This document shows, one piece after another, positions 35,022 through 45,355 of a DNA stretch of 64,000 nucleotides. How positions within the stretch are numbered: position 1 is the first letter of the stretch; each line of letters starts with the position of its first letter. Source of the DNA: Paenibacillus terrigena DSM 21567 (GTDB lineage Bacteria; Bacillota; Bacilli; Paenibacillales; Paenibacillaceae); NCBI RefSeq assembly GCF_000374845.1, contig NZ_KB895413.1:620001-684000 (forward strand). The letters are read 5' to 3'. Below the pieces are notes generated by a model that was given only the letters and a program-made list of their open reading frames with translations, searched no databases and was not told where the DNA came from. Made by a program: the position numbers and the translations under genes.

Positions 35022-38000
35022 ATGTCACTGTCTAAAGTCATTAGAAACTTAGCACTCGTGGTAGCCTCTGTACAGATGATTAGCATTACGATACCTGCAT
35101 TTTCAGGAACTGCGGATGCTGCAGCATATGATGGAATCATAGAATCCAATCAAATGAAAGTTCAAGTAGATCAGAAATTCCCACGCGTCATCAAGTATGA
35201 GCTGGGCAATAAAGTGTTGAACGGCTCAGAAGATGTATTGGACAAAATAAGAATTAACGGTAAAGACTATGTACCCAAAGTAGATTACACGGAAAGCGAA
35301 AACGAGGCGGATTATACGTTAACGATTAGCGAATTGGATGTCGTCATGAAGTTATCCATCACGGTAAAAGACAATACGCTTGACTTCCTTGTTACCGATG
35401 TGAAAGAAAACGGTTCAGCAAGGATACATACCATTGAAATTCCAAACCACAGCTTGGTATCGGTGAGAAGTACGGAAGCGGGCGCCAAATTTGCTGGTTC
35501 CAGAATGGAAACCGCAGTTTATAAAAAAGGCGATGTGTATCAAGATGTGTCAGGAACTCCTGCGGTAGATACTACCCCAAGAAACTATATGTACTCGTTC
35601 ATTAACAATGATCAACTGGCAGCAGGGGTTTGGTCCAATGCATATGGTGATACAAATGCGGATGGAGACAATGACAACCACCGTATTGTGAAGCAGACGA
35701 CAGCGAAAACGGGTTACTCCCGTACGGCTTTATGGAGTGCTTCGTGGGTATACCGCGGGAATAACATGCCAAATGATATTACGGAGCCGTTACCTCATAC
35801 GAAAGTCATAATCACAGCGGACGCCAATGGCGATGCAAAGTTGGATTGGCAGGATGCAGCCGTTGCATATCGCGAGATCATGAACAATCCCGTAGGAAGC
35901 GATCGGATGTCTGAACTTGTTGTACACCGTATACCGATGAACTTTGGCAGCCAGGCAACCAACCCATTCTTAAAGACATTAGATGAAACAAAGCGAATCT
36001 ATCAATCGACAGACGGGATTGGACAGTGGGTGGAGTTAAAGGGTTACCAAGCAGAAGGGCACGACTCCGCACATCCGGATTACGGCGGGCATATCGGTGT
36101 GCGTCAGGGCGGACAGAAGGATATGGATACGCTCGTAAGAGAAGCGCAGAAATATAATGCGTTTATGGGGGTACATATTAGCGGCACAGGGGCACACCCA
36201 GAAGCAAAGGCTTTTGATAATGAACTGGTTAATCTTAACAAGGGCGGTTGGGACTGGCTTGACCAATCTTATGACTTTGATGATCCGACTTACCGTAGAG
36301 AAGTCACCACCGGAAATCGTAAGAACCGGTTGCAAATGTTAAAGGACGATGCGCCGACGCTTGATTTTATCTATGCTGACGCATGGTATGAACAGGGCTT
36401 TAATGGAAGAAGATTTGCTAGAGAAGTGAATTCCTTGGGATGGACGCTTACTACGGAGTTTCCAAATGTATTGGAAGATGAAGCTGTGTGGAATCACTGG
36501 TCGGTTGACTATGATTACGGAGGTAAGGGCACCAAGGGCTATAGCAGTGATATCGCAAGATTCTTAAGAAATCATCAGAAAGACACTTGGATCGCTCGTC
36601 ATCCGATCCTTGGCGGTACGGAGGCAAATGATGCGGAAGGATGGCAGGGTAGAGTAGATTACGATGAAATGATCAATATTGTATTCAAAACAAACCTGCC
36701 AACGAAATATCTACAAAGCTTCCCAATGACGAAATACGATGTCAAAAACAATGTTGGAAGAGTTGAATTTGCAGGAAATGTTGTTGCCGAAAGAACATCA
36801 GACGGAAAGAGAACATTTACGAAAGATGGTAAAAAGCTTCTTGAAGAAAATGTAACAATTACACAAGCTTCTGAGGGCGGTAACATTTACGATAAGGTCA
36901 CTTATTCAAACCTTAAATATTTGTTGCCATGGTCGCCAAATACCGATAAGACAGCTAGCGAATTGGCTGGTGCTGAAGAAAAACTGTATCACTATAATGA
37001 GGTTGGCGGATCATCGACTTGGGAGCTTCCAAATAGCTGGAACAATGTATCAACAGTAAAGTTGTATACATTAACAGATACGGGTAAGAAAGAAGAGAAA
37101 GTCATCAACGTCGTTGACGGCAAAATCACGATTGATGCGAAAGTAAAACAGGGTTATGTTGTTTACAAAGGTGCTGTTACGCCAAAGGTTGAAGAGATGA
37201 ATTGGGGATTCGCCATGCCAGCCAAGGACCCTAGCTTCAACAGTGGAAAGCTGGATAACTGGAACGTAAAGAGCGGTGCAGCAGCAGTAGAACGCAACCA
37301 TCGTGGACAGTACGAATTAGTAGTCAAAGAAAATACGGAAGAAACGGTACTTGAGACTGGGTTATCAGGATTGAATCCTGGAACCTACTCAGCATCCATA
37401 TATGTGCAGGTAGGAAATACACCAAACGGTCCAAATGCAAGTGATCCAAACACAGCAGGAAATGCAAAACGTAAAACGACGATTGGCGTGAAAGATTTCG
37501 GCGGAGCAGACATCACGAATTATACGGAAAGCTCACCGCTTAAAAACTATATCTCAGCAGACTCCAAGCACAGCACCAATATGCAGAGAATGAGAGTCGT
37601 ATTTGATGTAGCAGCAGGACAGGATACAGCGAAATTGTACTTGAAAGTAGCTCCAGGAACAGCAGCTGTAACATTTGACGATGTTCGCTGTGTTCCGACC
37701 AAGCGAGTTGTACCGCAATCTCCAGATGTCGTCGTAGCTGAAGATTTTGAGAATGTGGACCAAGGTTTGACGCCATTTGTTATCGCAGATGCTGACGGCG
37801 TAAGTGATCCACGTACGCACTTATCTGAATTACACGCGCCATACACGCAAAAAGGATGGAATGGCAACCAAACGGATGACGTATTAAACGGCAACTGGTC
37901 CATTAAGACCCATAAATCTGGCGGCGGTCTTATCATGAGAACATTACCGCAGACTTTAAGATTCGATAAAGGAACAACGTACGAAGTAACTTTCAAGTAT

Positions 38001-40634
38001 GAGAGCCAGTTCGATAAGAAGATTAACTTCGTTGTAGGCAACGGCACGAAGGAAGTGTTGAATGTACCGATGCCGCAGGCAACCGTTCCTACGCCGTTTA
38101 CGGTTAAATTTACAGCAAGCACTGAAGATTTCTGGATCGGAACAAGAAATACGGTTGGCAGTTCGGCAGGGGACTTCATCCTTGATGATCTCGTTGTGAA
38201 AGAAGCGAAGGATGCTACCATCGAACCGCCGCAAATTTCACCTGTTGACTTAACCATTATCCCTGTAGAGGGGATCAAAGCAAGTGCAACTGGTTATCAA
38301 GAAGGTGATAACCCTGAAAATGTTCTTGATGGAAACACAGGTTCATTGTGGCACACAGCTTGGGATGGAAGTGATAAATTACCACAATCCATTACGCTTG
38401 ATTTAGGTAAAGCTTACAATGTAAACAGAGTAGATGTTACACCAAGACAGCAGACGAATAGTAGTGGTGTAGCTAATGGTAATGGTTTTATTACAAAATA
38501 TGAATTATATGTGAAGTATGCAGATGCGGCAGATTTTGTGAAAGTTGCAGATGGAACATGGGAAAAGACTATTGCAACGAAACAAATTGCTGTTGATAGT
38601 TCAAAGCCAATAACTCATGTGAAGTTAACAGCATTAGAAGGTATTAATGGTTGGGCGAGTGTCGCTGAGATGAGAGTTGCTCAACAAGCTCCTTCCATCA
38701 CTGGACCAAAGACAGCAGAAGTCAGCACGACAGTTGGCATGCATCCGGAAATGCCTTCAACAGTAAACGCAACAATGAGCAATGGTACAGTCATGGAATT
38801 GCCAGTTCAATGGCCAGCAATTGCCCCTTCCAAATATGCCGAGGTAGGAACCTTTGAAGTTACAGGCCACATTAATGGCGTTCAGGATGCAGCGATTACA
38901 GCGACTGTAACCGTTACAGCTGGTGGAGCAGCAGAGATCGTAGATGCCAAAGTAATGAATGTTTACACTTCGGTAGGAACTGCACCTGTTATGCCAGAAA
39001 AGGCTAAGATGGTCACTTCAAACGGTACAGTTATCCAAGTGCCTGTCACTTGGGATGCAATTGCTGACAACAGCTATAAAAATGTTGGATCATTCAGCGT
39101 AGCGGGCACAGTAACAGGAACGAATATTAAGGCTCAGGCCATTGTTATCGTTACAAATTCAAGAGCTGTAATTGTTGTAATTCCTACAACAAAAATGAGC
39201 ACGGTTATTGGCGTAAAACCGGTGTTACCAAGTACGATCGAAGTAACGATGAGCGATCAATCGAAGCGATTTGTATCGGTTGCGTGGGATCTCATTACAG
39301 ATGAGCAGATCAGCAAAGTAGGTCAGTTTACTGTAAATGGTACGATTGAGGGTACTGAGAAGAAAACTATTGCTGAAATTACAGTCAAAGAAGATCCGAA
39401 CATTGCACTCAGAAAACCTGCAACGGCAAGCAGTCAGCAGTCAGGCAATACGGCAGCGATGGGTAATGACGGCCAAACATCAACGCGTTGGTGCGTAAGC
39501 AATCCAAGTACTGAACACTGGTGGAAGGTTGACCTCGGAGCACAGTACGATGTTACGGGTTCCAAGATAACTTGGGAATCAGCAACAGGCACGATGAAGT
39601 ACAGAATTGAAGTCTCTTCGGATGGAGAAACCTGGAACAAAACGGTGGATAAGTGGAGTACTCCAGTAACTGAAAGTGTTACAGAAGATACTTGGTCTGC
39701 TAAGAATGTTAAATTTATTAAAGTGACTGCTTTGGGTATTGATCCAACATGGGCAGGGTTCCGTGAGTTTGAAGCTTACGGCGCTAAATCAACGGTGGTG
39801 GATACAACAGCGCTGAAGGCAGCGATTGCAGCTGCTCAAGTCAAAGTGGATCATGCCGTAGTTGGTAATCAGCCTGGCCAATATCCGCAAGCAGCTGTAG
39901 ATGCGTTGAAAACAGCGATTGCAGCAGCAGAGCGCGTTGCCGATACAGCAGCAACGCAGGCAGACGTGACAGCCGGAATCGCAGCGCTTCAATCCGCGGT
40001 TAAAGCTTTCGATGATGCGGCAGCAACGGCTGCGCCGTCCAGCTTCATCACGGCGCCAGCTACCGTAACTGCTGGCAAAACGTTCAACGTGCAGGTCGGT
40101 CTCAGCGGCGTAACGCAAGCGGTATATGCGCAAGATCTATCAGTCGAGTTTGATCCGGCTAAGCTCGAGTTCTTGTCTGCGAAATCCCTCATTCTAGGGG
40201 TTAGCATCATCGATAAGAAGACGACGCCGGATGGCAAGCTGCGGTTTATTGTCGCAAGCGAAGGTCCAGGCCATGCCGTAACAGGCACGAAGAATGTCCT
40301 AGAACTGACGTTCAAAGCGAAGGAAGTAGCTGAGGCGGTAAATAGTGTCATCTCGATGACGAAGGTCATGATTTCGGATGCCGAAGGAGCAGAGATGACC
40401 ATCGGAAATGCAAGCTCCACCGTACAAGTGGTGAAGGAGCAACCGCCGGTTGCAACGGGCGACTTGAACGGCGACGGCAAAGTAACGATCGGTGACCTTG
40501 CGATTGCTGCTGCGAACTATGGCGCAACCAAGGATAGCCCGAACTGGAGTAAACTGCGCATGGCTGACTTTGACAACAATGGCGTCATTGATATTAGTGA
40601 CTTGGCAGCAATTGCGCAGAAGATTATTCAATAA
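35022..40634 (+). CDS. Secreted GH101 endo-alpha-N-acetylgalactosaminidase with cohesin and dockerin
   Basis: A 1,870-residue enzyme. ATG 35022 is chosen because GGAGG lies six bases upstream and the paralogue begins MSLSKV; the ATG at 35016 touches the Shine-Dalgarno. Signal peptide about 1-33. GH101 about 36-1070, with nucleophile Asp453 (IYADAW) and acid/base Glu479 (TTEFPN). Then CBM32 (1077-1225), three Big_4-like domains (1226-1455), a second CBM32 (1460-1590), FIVAR (1592-1665), cohesin (1674-1805, with one residue missing at KEVAEAVNS compared with the others) and dockerin (1813-1870). The catalytic part resembles the preceding gene closely, but the SLH tail is replaced by the cohesin-dockerin tail. 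Confidence 0.92.
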   Translation: MSLSKVIRNLALVVASVQMISITIPAFSGTADAAAYDGIIESNQMKVQVDQKFPRVIKYELGNKVLNGSEDVLDKIRINGKDYVPKVDYTESENEADYTLTISELDVVMKLSITVKDNTLDFLVTDVKENGSARIHTIEIPNHSLVSVRSTEAGAKFAGSRMETAVYKKGDVYQDVSGTPAVDTTPRNYMYSFINNDQLAAGVWSNAYGDTNADGDNDNHRIVKQTTAKTGYSRTALWSASWVYRGNNMPNDITEPLPHTKVIITADANGDAKLDWQDAAVAYREIMNNPVGSDRMSELVVHRIPMNFGSQATNPFLKTLDETKRIYQSTDGIGQWVELKGYQAEGHDSAHPDYGGHIGVRQGGQKDMDTLVREAQKYNAFMGVHISGTGAHPEAKAFDNELVNLNKGGWDWLDQSYDFDDPTYRREVTTGNRKNRLQMLKDDAPTLDFIYADAWYEQGFNGRRFAREVNSLGWTLTTEFPNVLEDEAVWNHWSVDYDYGGKGTKGYSSDIARFLRNHQKDTWIARHPILGGTEANDAEGWQGRVDYDEMINIVFKTNLPTKYLQSFPMTKYDVKNNVGRVEFAGNVVAERTSDGKRTFTKDGKKLLEENVTITQASEGGNIYDKVTYSNLKYLLPWSPNTDKTASELAGAEEKLYHYNEVGGSSTWELPNSWNNVSTVKLYTLTDTGKKEEKVINVVDGKITIDAKVKQGYVVYKGAVTPKVEEMNWGFAMPAKDPSFNSGKLDNWNVKSGAAAVERNHRGQYELVVKENTEETVLETGLSGLNPGTYSASIYVQVGNTPNGPNASDPNTAGNAKRKTTIGVKDFGGADITNYTESSPLKNYISADSKHSTNMQRMRVVFDVAAGQDTAKLYLKVAPGTAAVTFDDVRCVPTKRVVPQSPDVVVAEDFENVDQGLTPFVIADADGVSDPRTHLSELHAPYTQKGWNGNQTDDVLNGNWSIKTHKSGGGLIMRTLPQTLRFDKGTTYEVTFKYESQFDKKINFVVGNGTKEVLNVPMPQATVPTPFTVKFTASTEDFWIGTRNTVGSSAGDFILDDLVVKEAKDATIEPPQISPVDLTIIPVEGIKASATGYQEGDNPENVLDGNTGSLWHTAWDGSDKLPQSITLDLGKAYNVNRVDVTPRQQTNSSGVANGNGFITKYELYVKYADAADFVKVADGTWEKTIATKQIAVDSSKPITHVKLTALEGINGWASVAEMRVAQQAPSITGPKTAEVSTTVGMHPEMPSTVNATMSNGTVMELPVQWPAIAPSKYAEVGTFEVTGHINGVQDAAITATVTVTAGGAAEIVDAKVMNVYTSVGTAPVMPEKAKMVTSNGTVIQVPVTWDAIADNSYKNVGSFSVAGTVTGTNIKAQAIVIVTNSRAVIVVIPTTKMSTVIGVKPVLPSTIEVTMSDQSKRFVSVAWDLITDEQISKVGQFTVNGTIEGTEKKTIAEITVKEDPNIALRKPATASSQQSGNTAAMGNDGQTSTRWCVSNPSTEHWWKVDLGAQYDVTGSKITWESATGTMKYRIEVSSDGETWNKTVDKWSTPVTESVTEDTWSAKNVKFIKVTALGIDPTWAGFREFEAYGAKSTVVDTTALKAAIAAAQVKVDHAVVGNQPGQYPQAAVDALKTAIAAAERVADTAATQADVTAGIAALQSAVKAFDDAAATAAPSSFITAPATVTAGKTFNVQVGLSGVTQAVYAQDLSVEFDPAKLEFLSAKSLILGVSIIDKKTTPDGKLRFIVASEGPGHAVTGTKNVLELTFKAKEVAEAVNSVISMTKVMISDAEGAEMTIGNASSTVQVVKEQPPVATGDLNGDGKVTIGDLAIAAANYGATKDSPNWSKLRMADFDNNGVIDISDLAAIAQKIIQ
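39761..40634 (+). repeat. FIVAR-cohesin-dockerin coding repeat, copy 3
   Basis: From CCGTGAGTTTGAAGC to the stop. The FIVAR-coding part is nearly identical to copies 4 and 5. One codon is missing near 40335. The segment is visibly more GC-rich than the upstream catalytic region. Confidence 0.9.
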
Positions 40635-40676
40635 TGAAATAACATCACTGTAAATTTATAATGGCATGACGAGATG

Positions 40677-40707
40677 AGAGCAGCTCAAGGGGATCTTGGG
40701 CTGCTCT
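40677..40707 (+). terminator. Hairpin after the second GH101 gene
   Basis: AGAGCAG / CTGCTCT, the same hairpin as after GH2 at 23807-23837, but here followed by AGAAAT without a T run. Read-through into the GH43 gene is possible. Confidence 0.45.
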
Positions 40708-40715
40708 AGAAATAT

Positions 40716-40755
40716 AAATTATCGTCATTAACCAATACTCTGTTCTGCAATTTTA
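40716..40755 (+). promoter_or_regulatory. Partial copy of the regulon promoter before the second GH43 gene
   Basis: AAATTATCGTCATTAACC (40716-40733) keeps the activator/-35 half of the block, but TAAGAT is absent. The sequence 17 bases after TTAACC is TTTTAG. The promoter may be weak or dependent on read-through. Confidence 0.4.
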
Positions 40756-40798
40756 GTCCTCTATAACCCATTTCTAGTTCGAAGGGTGGAGATTTAAA

Positions 40799-43700
40799 AT
40801 GTTTAGTTTTAGACAAAAGGCAAGGAAAGCAATGGTACTGATCGCAATAATTACAGTGTTCGCCAATTTTCCAACCTTTGCTAGAGCTGCAGACAATGGA
40901 AATGGTACATACACAAATCCCATTATGTGGGGGGATTATCCGGATAATGACGTGATCAGAGTAGGAGATACATACTATATGGCATCAACAAGTATGCATG
41001 TCTTCCCAGGAGCTCCGATTATGAGTTCAAAAGATTTAGTTAACTGGCAATATGAGAGTTATGCGGTTGAAAGAATGGAAGGTGACATGTATGACCTTGA
41101 GAATGGGTTACAAGCTTATGATGAGGGTGTGTGGGGAGCAAGTCTGAGATACAACAAGAATAATGGCAAATTTTATTACCTATTTAGTGTCAATAGGGAT
41201 ACTGCATATATGTGCATTGCAGATAATATAAAAGGTCCTTGGACTAAATATAAGTTATCAGATGAATTATATGATGCAGGGCTATTATTTGATGATAATG
41301 GAAAAATATACGTTACGCATGGTCAATCAGAAATATGGCTGAGTGAACTAGAAATAGTAAATGAAGAAACAGGTGAAGTTGCAATTGTATCTAAGAAAGA
41401 ACAAGGTGCTAGTAGAAACGGCAAGATGATATACAACTATGGAGGGTATGCTGAAGGTTTGCACCCATATAAAATTGATGACTACTATTATATATTAAGC
41501 ACTCCTGTTTGGAATAAAGGTTCAAAGAAGGAAATAGCCATACGAACAAAAGACTTGGCGAATGGTCCTTATGAAGTAAAGGATATCATGACTAGCTTTA
41601 TGAATTTTACCGGCAATGGTGTACACCAAGGTGGTATGGTTGATGTTCCTCAAGAAGATGGAACTTCAGAATGGTGGATGATCATATTCCAGGATAGAGG
41701 GAAACTTGGACGTGTTCCTACCTTACAGCCGGTTAACTGGAAAGATGGATGGCCATATCTGGGACAATTTGATGGAGAAAAGGCAGTTGTTACATTGAAA
41801 AAGCCTAATATTCCTGGCTTGGGAACAACTGAACCAACGGTTCCAGCGACTTCAGATGATTTTAATAGTGATAAGTTAGGTCTTCAATGGCAATGGAATC
41901 ACAATCCTGATATTGATAAGTGGAGCTTAACTGAAAACCCGGGACATATGAGAATTAAAACATCAAGTGTGACAAATTCATTAACATTTGCAAGAAACAC
42001 ACTTACTCAAAGAGTTATTGGTCCGGACAGTACGGGTACTGTAAAGATGGACATCAGCCATATGGCTGACGGTGATCAAGCTGGGTTATCTGTCATACAA
42101 CGAAATTCGAACTACATCGGCATTAAGAATGAAGATGGAAAGAAGAGAATCGTTGTGCAAGACTTATGGACAGAACAGGCATCGATTGATCTTCCGGAAG
42201 GAACAACGAATATCTGGTTTAGAGCTACAACCCCAAGATTTGAATATCGAACGGAGTTCTCATATAGCCTTGATGGAGTGAGCTTTACCAGATTGGGCGG
42301 AAGATATGACATGCGTTACGGAACCTACGTTGGTATGAGGTTTGGTATTTTCAATTATGCAACAAAAGCCCTTGGCGGGTATATTGATGTTGATTCGTTT
42401 GAACTGACAACGACTGAGAATCAAGGGAATTTATTTAGCATAAATAAGAAGATTGATGCTGAACGTTATGATGATCAGAACTATGTTACAGATAAGAATC
42501 TAACGATCAACGCAAAAACAGAGTGGACAAATGATGATGTAAACGACGGATATGACCAAAGTATGGCGAATATCAAGAACGGTGACTGGTTGCGTTACGA
42601 TCAAGTAGATTTTGGCGATGGTGCGGCGAAATGGTTCAATGCTAGAGTAGCAAGCAACAAACAGGGTGGCAAGATCGAGGTTAAACTGGCTGATGCGCAA
42701 GGCAATCCGGCTCAGACGATCGCGACGCTGCAAATTCCGAATACAGGGGATATGAATGGGTATGTAAATGCCAAAGCAGAGCTTACCCAAATCGTGACAG
42801 GAAAGCAAAAAATATTCCTGGTATTTAACGGTGCGGATAAGGAAATATGCAAGCTCAACTGGTTTATGTTCGGATCAGCCGATTATCCAGCGATTGCAGC
42901 AGCTCCGGCTCATGTTCAAGTGGGTTCAACAAACAGCTCAACGATTGATATCACATGGGATGTCGTACCTGGGGCACTGCAATATGACATTAAAATGGAT
43001 AATAAGATTATAAGCAATGCGACAAGCTCATTTTCAGAAACAGGCTTACTTCCTGGAGCAACGTATACCGTTCAGGTTCGATCCAAGAACTTTGCGGGAT
43101 TCAGTGAATGGAGTGAGGGTGTAAAGATCACAACCAAAGCCGACCCGGAAATGATTCCTTCGAGCAGCATGACGGTAACTGCTTCAAGCGAAGAAACTCA
43201 AGCCGAAGATAATAAGGCAGCAAATGTCTTGGATGGAAACCTAGACACGATCTGGCATACCAAGTGGAATGGTGGAAATATGCCTCCTCATACGTTGGAT
43301 TTCAACTTAGGACAGACGTATGACGTATATAAGCTGAAATATATTCCAAGACAGTCCGGTGGAGATAACGGTGTTGTAACCAAATACAACATCTACACAA
43401 GTATGGATGGAGTAAACTACACCTTGGTCAAGGAAAAAGGAACATTTGCAAGCGATTCTGCGCCAAAGACAGTAACATTTAGACCTACGCAGGCTCATTA
43501 CTTGAGATTTGAAGTATTGGCTGGTCATAATGGCTTTGGTTCTGCTGCTGAAATGAACATTTATCAAAATGCTGACTCCATACCGGTCATATCTGACAAC
43601 AAACCAGCTGCAGCAAGTAGTGCAGAAGCAGGATATGAGGCATCAAAAGCTAACGATGGTAATCTAGTTACGGCATGGAAGGCTGCAACTGAAGATACGA

Positions 43701-45229
43701 AGAAGAATTGGACTGTAGATTTAGAAGAAATGTACGACTTGACAGGGATCGAGCTTGAATGGGCTGCTGAAAACGCAAGCAAGTATAAGGTTGAAGTGTC
43801 AAGCGATAACAAGGTGTGGACGCAAGCCGTTGACAGAACGGTAGATACAGTATCCAGCAAGGTTAAAAAAGACAACGTTTCAAACAATGCAGTAAGGTAT
43901 GTAAAGGTAACCTTTACGGAAGGGACCGCTACCATTGATGAAATTAGAATTCGTGGTACCAAGAGCGTAATCGTACCGGAATCACGGAATGTCGTACTCA
44001 ACAAACCTGCTATTTCAGATAGCCAGCAGAACAGCAATCCAGCATCGGCAGGCAACGATGGGGATGAGTCAACGCGTTGGTGTGTATCTGATGATAAGAA
44101 ACCACACTACTGGCAGGTGAATCTCGGCGGGAAATACGATTTAACAGGTTCAAAGATCATATTTGAAAACGGCGGTAAGGCCATGATGTATAAGATCGAG
44201 GTTTCTAGTGATGCTGCAACTTGGACCACCGTAATTGACCATATGAATAACATAACTAACATTGAAAAAGTTAGAACAGATCACTGGACGGCGAAGGGTG
44301 CCCAATATATCAAGGTCACTGTCATGGGATATCCGGAACTTTGGGCAGGCTTCCGTGAGTTTGAAGCTTACGGCGCTAAATCAACGGTGGTGGATACAAC
44401 AGCGCTGAAGGCAGCGATTGCAACTGCTCAAGTCAAAGTGGATCATGCCGTCGTTGGTAATCAGCCTGGCCAATATCCGCAAGCAGCTGTAGATGCGTTG
44501 AAAACAGCGATTGCAGCAGCAGAGCGCGTTGTCGATACAGCAGCAACGCAGGCAGACGTGACAGCTGGAATCGAAGCGCTTCAATCCGCAGTTAAAGCTT
44601 TCGATGATGCCGCAGTAACGGCTTCACCGTCCAGCTCCATCACGGCTCCAGCTACCGTAACTGCTGGTAAAGAGTTCAACGTGCAAGTCGGGCTCAGCGG
44701 CGTAACGCAAGTGGTATATGCGCAGGATCTATCGGTCGATTTTGATCCGGCTAAGCTCGAGTTCTTGTCTGCGAAATCCCTCATTCCAGGGGTTAGCATC
44801 ATCGATAAGAAGACGACACCGGATGGCAAGCTTCGGTTCATCGTTGTTAGCGAAGGACCAGGAAATACTGTAACAGGCACGAAGAATGTCCTTGAGCTGA
44901 CATTCAAAGCGAAGGAAGTAGCTGAAGCGGCCGTAAATAGTGTCATCTCGATGACAAAAACAATCATTTCGGATGCCGAAGGAACAGAGATGACCATCGG
45001 AAATGCGAGCTCCACCGTACAAGTGGTGAAGGAGCAACCGCCGGTTGCGACGGGTGACTTGAACGGAGACGGAAAAGTAACGATCGGTGACCTTGCGATT
45101 GCTGCTGCGAACTACGGCGCAACGAAGGATAGCCCGAACTGGAATAAGCTGCGAGTGGCTGACTTTGACAACAATGGCGTCATTGATATTAGCGACTTGG
45201 CGGCGATTGCGCAGAAGATTATTCAATAA
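40799..45229 (+). CDS. Secreted GH43 glycosidase with CBM6, CBM32s, FIVAR, cohesin and dockerin (second copy)
   Basis: A 1,476-residue paralogue of the GH43 at 24134, with the same domain order and length. Signal peptide about 1-31; catalytic domain about 35-338 with GDYPDNDVIRVG (base), LYDAGLLFDD (modulator) and AEGLHPYK (acid Glu). DUF1349-like, CBM6-like, FN3 and three CBM32 follow, then FIVAR (about 1198-1270), cohesin (about 1278-1410) and dockerin (about 1419-1476). The catalytic domains differ clearly (for example GPWATSLRYHNG against GVWGASLRYNKNNG), while residues about 430-690 are nearly identical, so substrates could differ. GGGTGGAG precedes the ATG. Confidence 0.9.
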   Translation: MFSFRQKARKAMVLIAIITVFANFPTFARAADNGNGTYTNPIMWGDYPDNDVIRVGDTYYMASTSMHVFPGAPIMSSKDLVNWQYESYAVERMEGDMYDLENGLQAYDEGVWGASLRYNKNNGKFYYLFSVNRDTAYMCIADNIKGPWTKYKLSDELYDAGLLFDDNGKIYVTHGQSEIWLSELEIVNEETGEVAIVSKKEQGASRNGKMIYNYGGYAEGLHPYKIDDYYYILSTPVWNKGSKKEIAIRTKDLANGPYEVKDIMTSFMNFTGNGVHQGGMVDVPQEDGTSEWWMIIFQDRGKLGRVPTLQPVNWKDGWPYLGQFDGEKAVVTLKKPNIPGLGTTEPTVPATSDDFNSDKLGLQWQWNHNPDIDKWSLTENPGHMRIKTSSVTNSLTFARNTLTQRVIGPDSTGTVKMDISHMADGDQAGLSVIQRNSNYIGIKNEDGKKRIVVQDLWTEQASIDLPEGTTNIWFRATTPRFEYRTEFSYSLDGVSFTRLGGRYDMRYGTYVGMRFGIFNYATKALGGYIDVDSFELTTTENQGNLFSINKKIDAERYDDQNYVTDKNLTINAKTEWTNDDVNDGYDQSMANIKNGDWLRYDQVDFGDGAAKWFNARVASNKQGGKIEVKLADAQGNPAQTIATLQIPNTGDMNGYVNAKAELTQIVTGKQKIFLVFNGADKEICKLNWFMFGSADYPAIAAAPAHVQVGSTNSSTIDITWDVVPGALQYDIKMDNKIISNATSSFSETGLLPGATYTVQVRSKNFAGFSEWSEGVKITTKADPEMIPSSSMTVTASSEETQAEDNKAANVLDGNLDTIWHTKWNGGNMPPHTLDFNLGQTYDVYKLKYIPRQSGGDNGVVTKYNIYTSMDGVNYTLVKEKGTFASDSAPKTVTFRPTQAHYLRFEVLAGHNGFGSAAEMNIYQNADSIPVISDNKPAAASSAEAGYEASKANDGNLVTAWKAATEDTKKNWTVDLEEMYDLTGIELEWAAENASKYKVEVSSDNKVWTQAVDRTVDTVSSKVKKDNVSNNAVRYVKVTFTEGTATIDEIRIRGTKSVIVPESRNVVLNKPAISDSQQNSNPASAGNDGDESTRWCVSDDKKPHYWQVNLGGKYDLTGSKIIFENGGKAMMYKIEVSSDAATWTTVIDHMNNITNIEKVRTDHWTAKGAQYIKVTVMGYPELWAGFREFEAYGAKSTVVDTTALKAAIATAQVKVDHAVVGNQPGQYPQAAVDALKTAIAAAERVVDTAATQADVTAGIEALQSAVKAFDDAAVTASPSSSITAPATVTAGKEFNVQVGLSGVTQVVYAQDLSVDFDPAKLEFLSAKSLIPGVSIIDKKTTPDGKLRFIVVSEGPGNTVTGTKNVLELTFKAKEVAEAAVNSVISMTKTIISDAEGTEMTIGNASSTVQVVKEQPPVATGDLNGDGKVTIGDLAIAAANYGATKDSPNWNKLRVADFDNNGVIDISDLAAIAQKIIQ
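44353..45229 (+). repeat. FIVAR-cohesin-dockerin coding repeat, copy 4
   Basis: From CCGTGAGTTTGAAGC to the stop. It has several private cohesin changes (GKEFNVQ, QVVYAQDLSVDF, IVVSEGPGNTV) and LRVADF in the dockerin, yet intact calcium-binding loops. Confidence 0.9.
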
Positions 45230-45259
45230 TGCGATAAGCAAAAGAATAGAAAGTTCCTT

Positions 45260-45299
45260 CGAAGAAGATCGTCAGCACTCGTGCAGGCGGTCTTCTTCG
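45260..45299 (+). terminator. Hairpin after the second GH43 gene
   Basis: CGAAGAAGATCG pairs with CGGTCTTCTTCG (one G-U) around a 16-base loop. There is no long T run. The stem is similar to the terminator at 34518. Confidence 0.55.
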
Positions 45300-45355
45300 C
45301 TAATGATGCAATCCTAATATTCAATTTCCAATCGAGTCGGGAGGATGAATAATAA

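Noticed and set aside
39989-40631. Long open frames on the minus strand opposite the cohesin-dockerin tails (also at 23141-23762, 27931-28720, 44581-45241, 49606-50251)
   Set aside because: They repeat at the same place in all five copies because the plus-strand sequence repeats; there is no ribosome-binding site and the translations look like no protein family.
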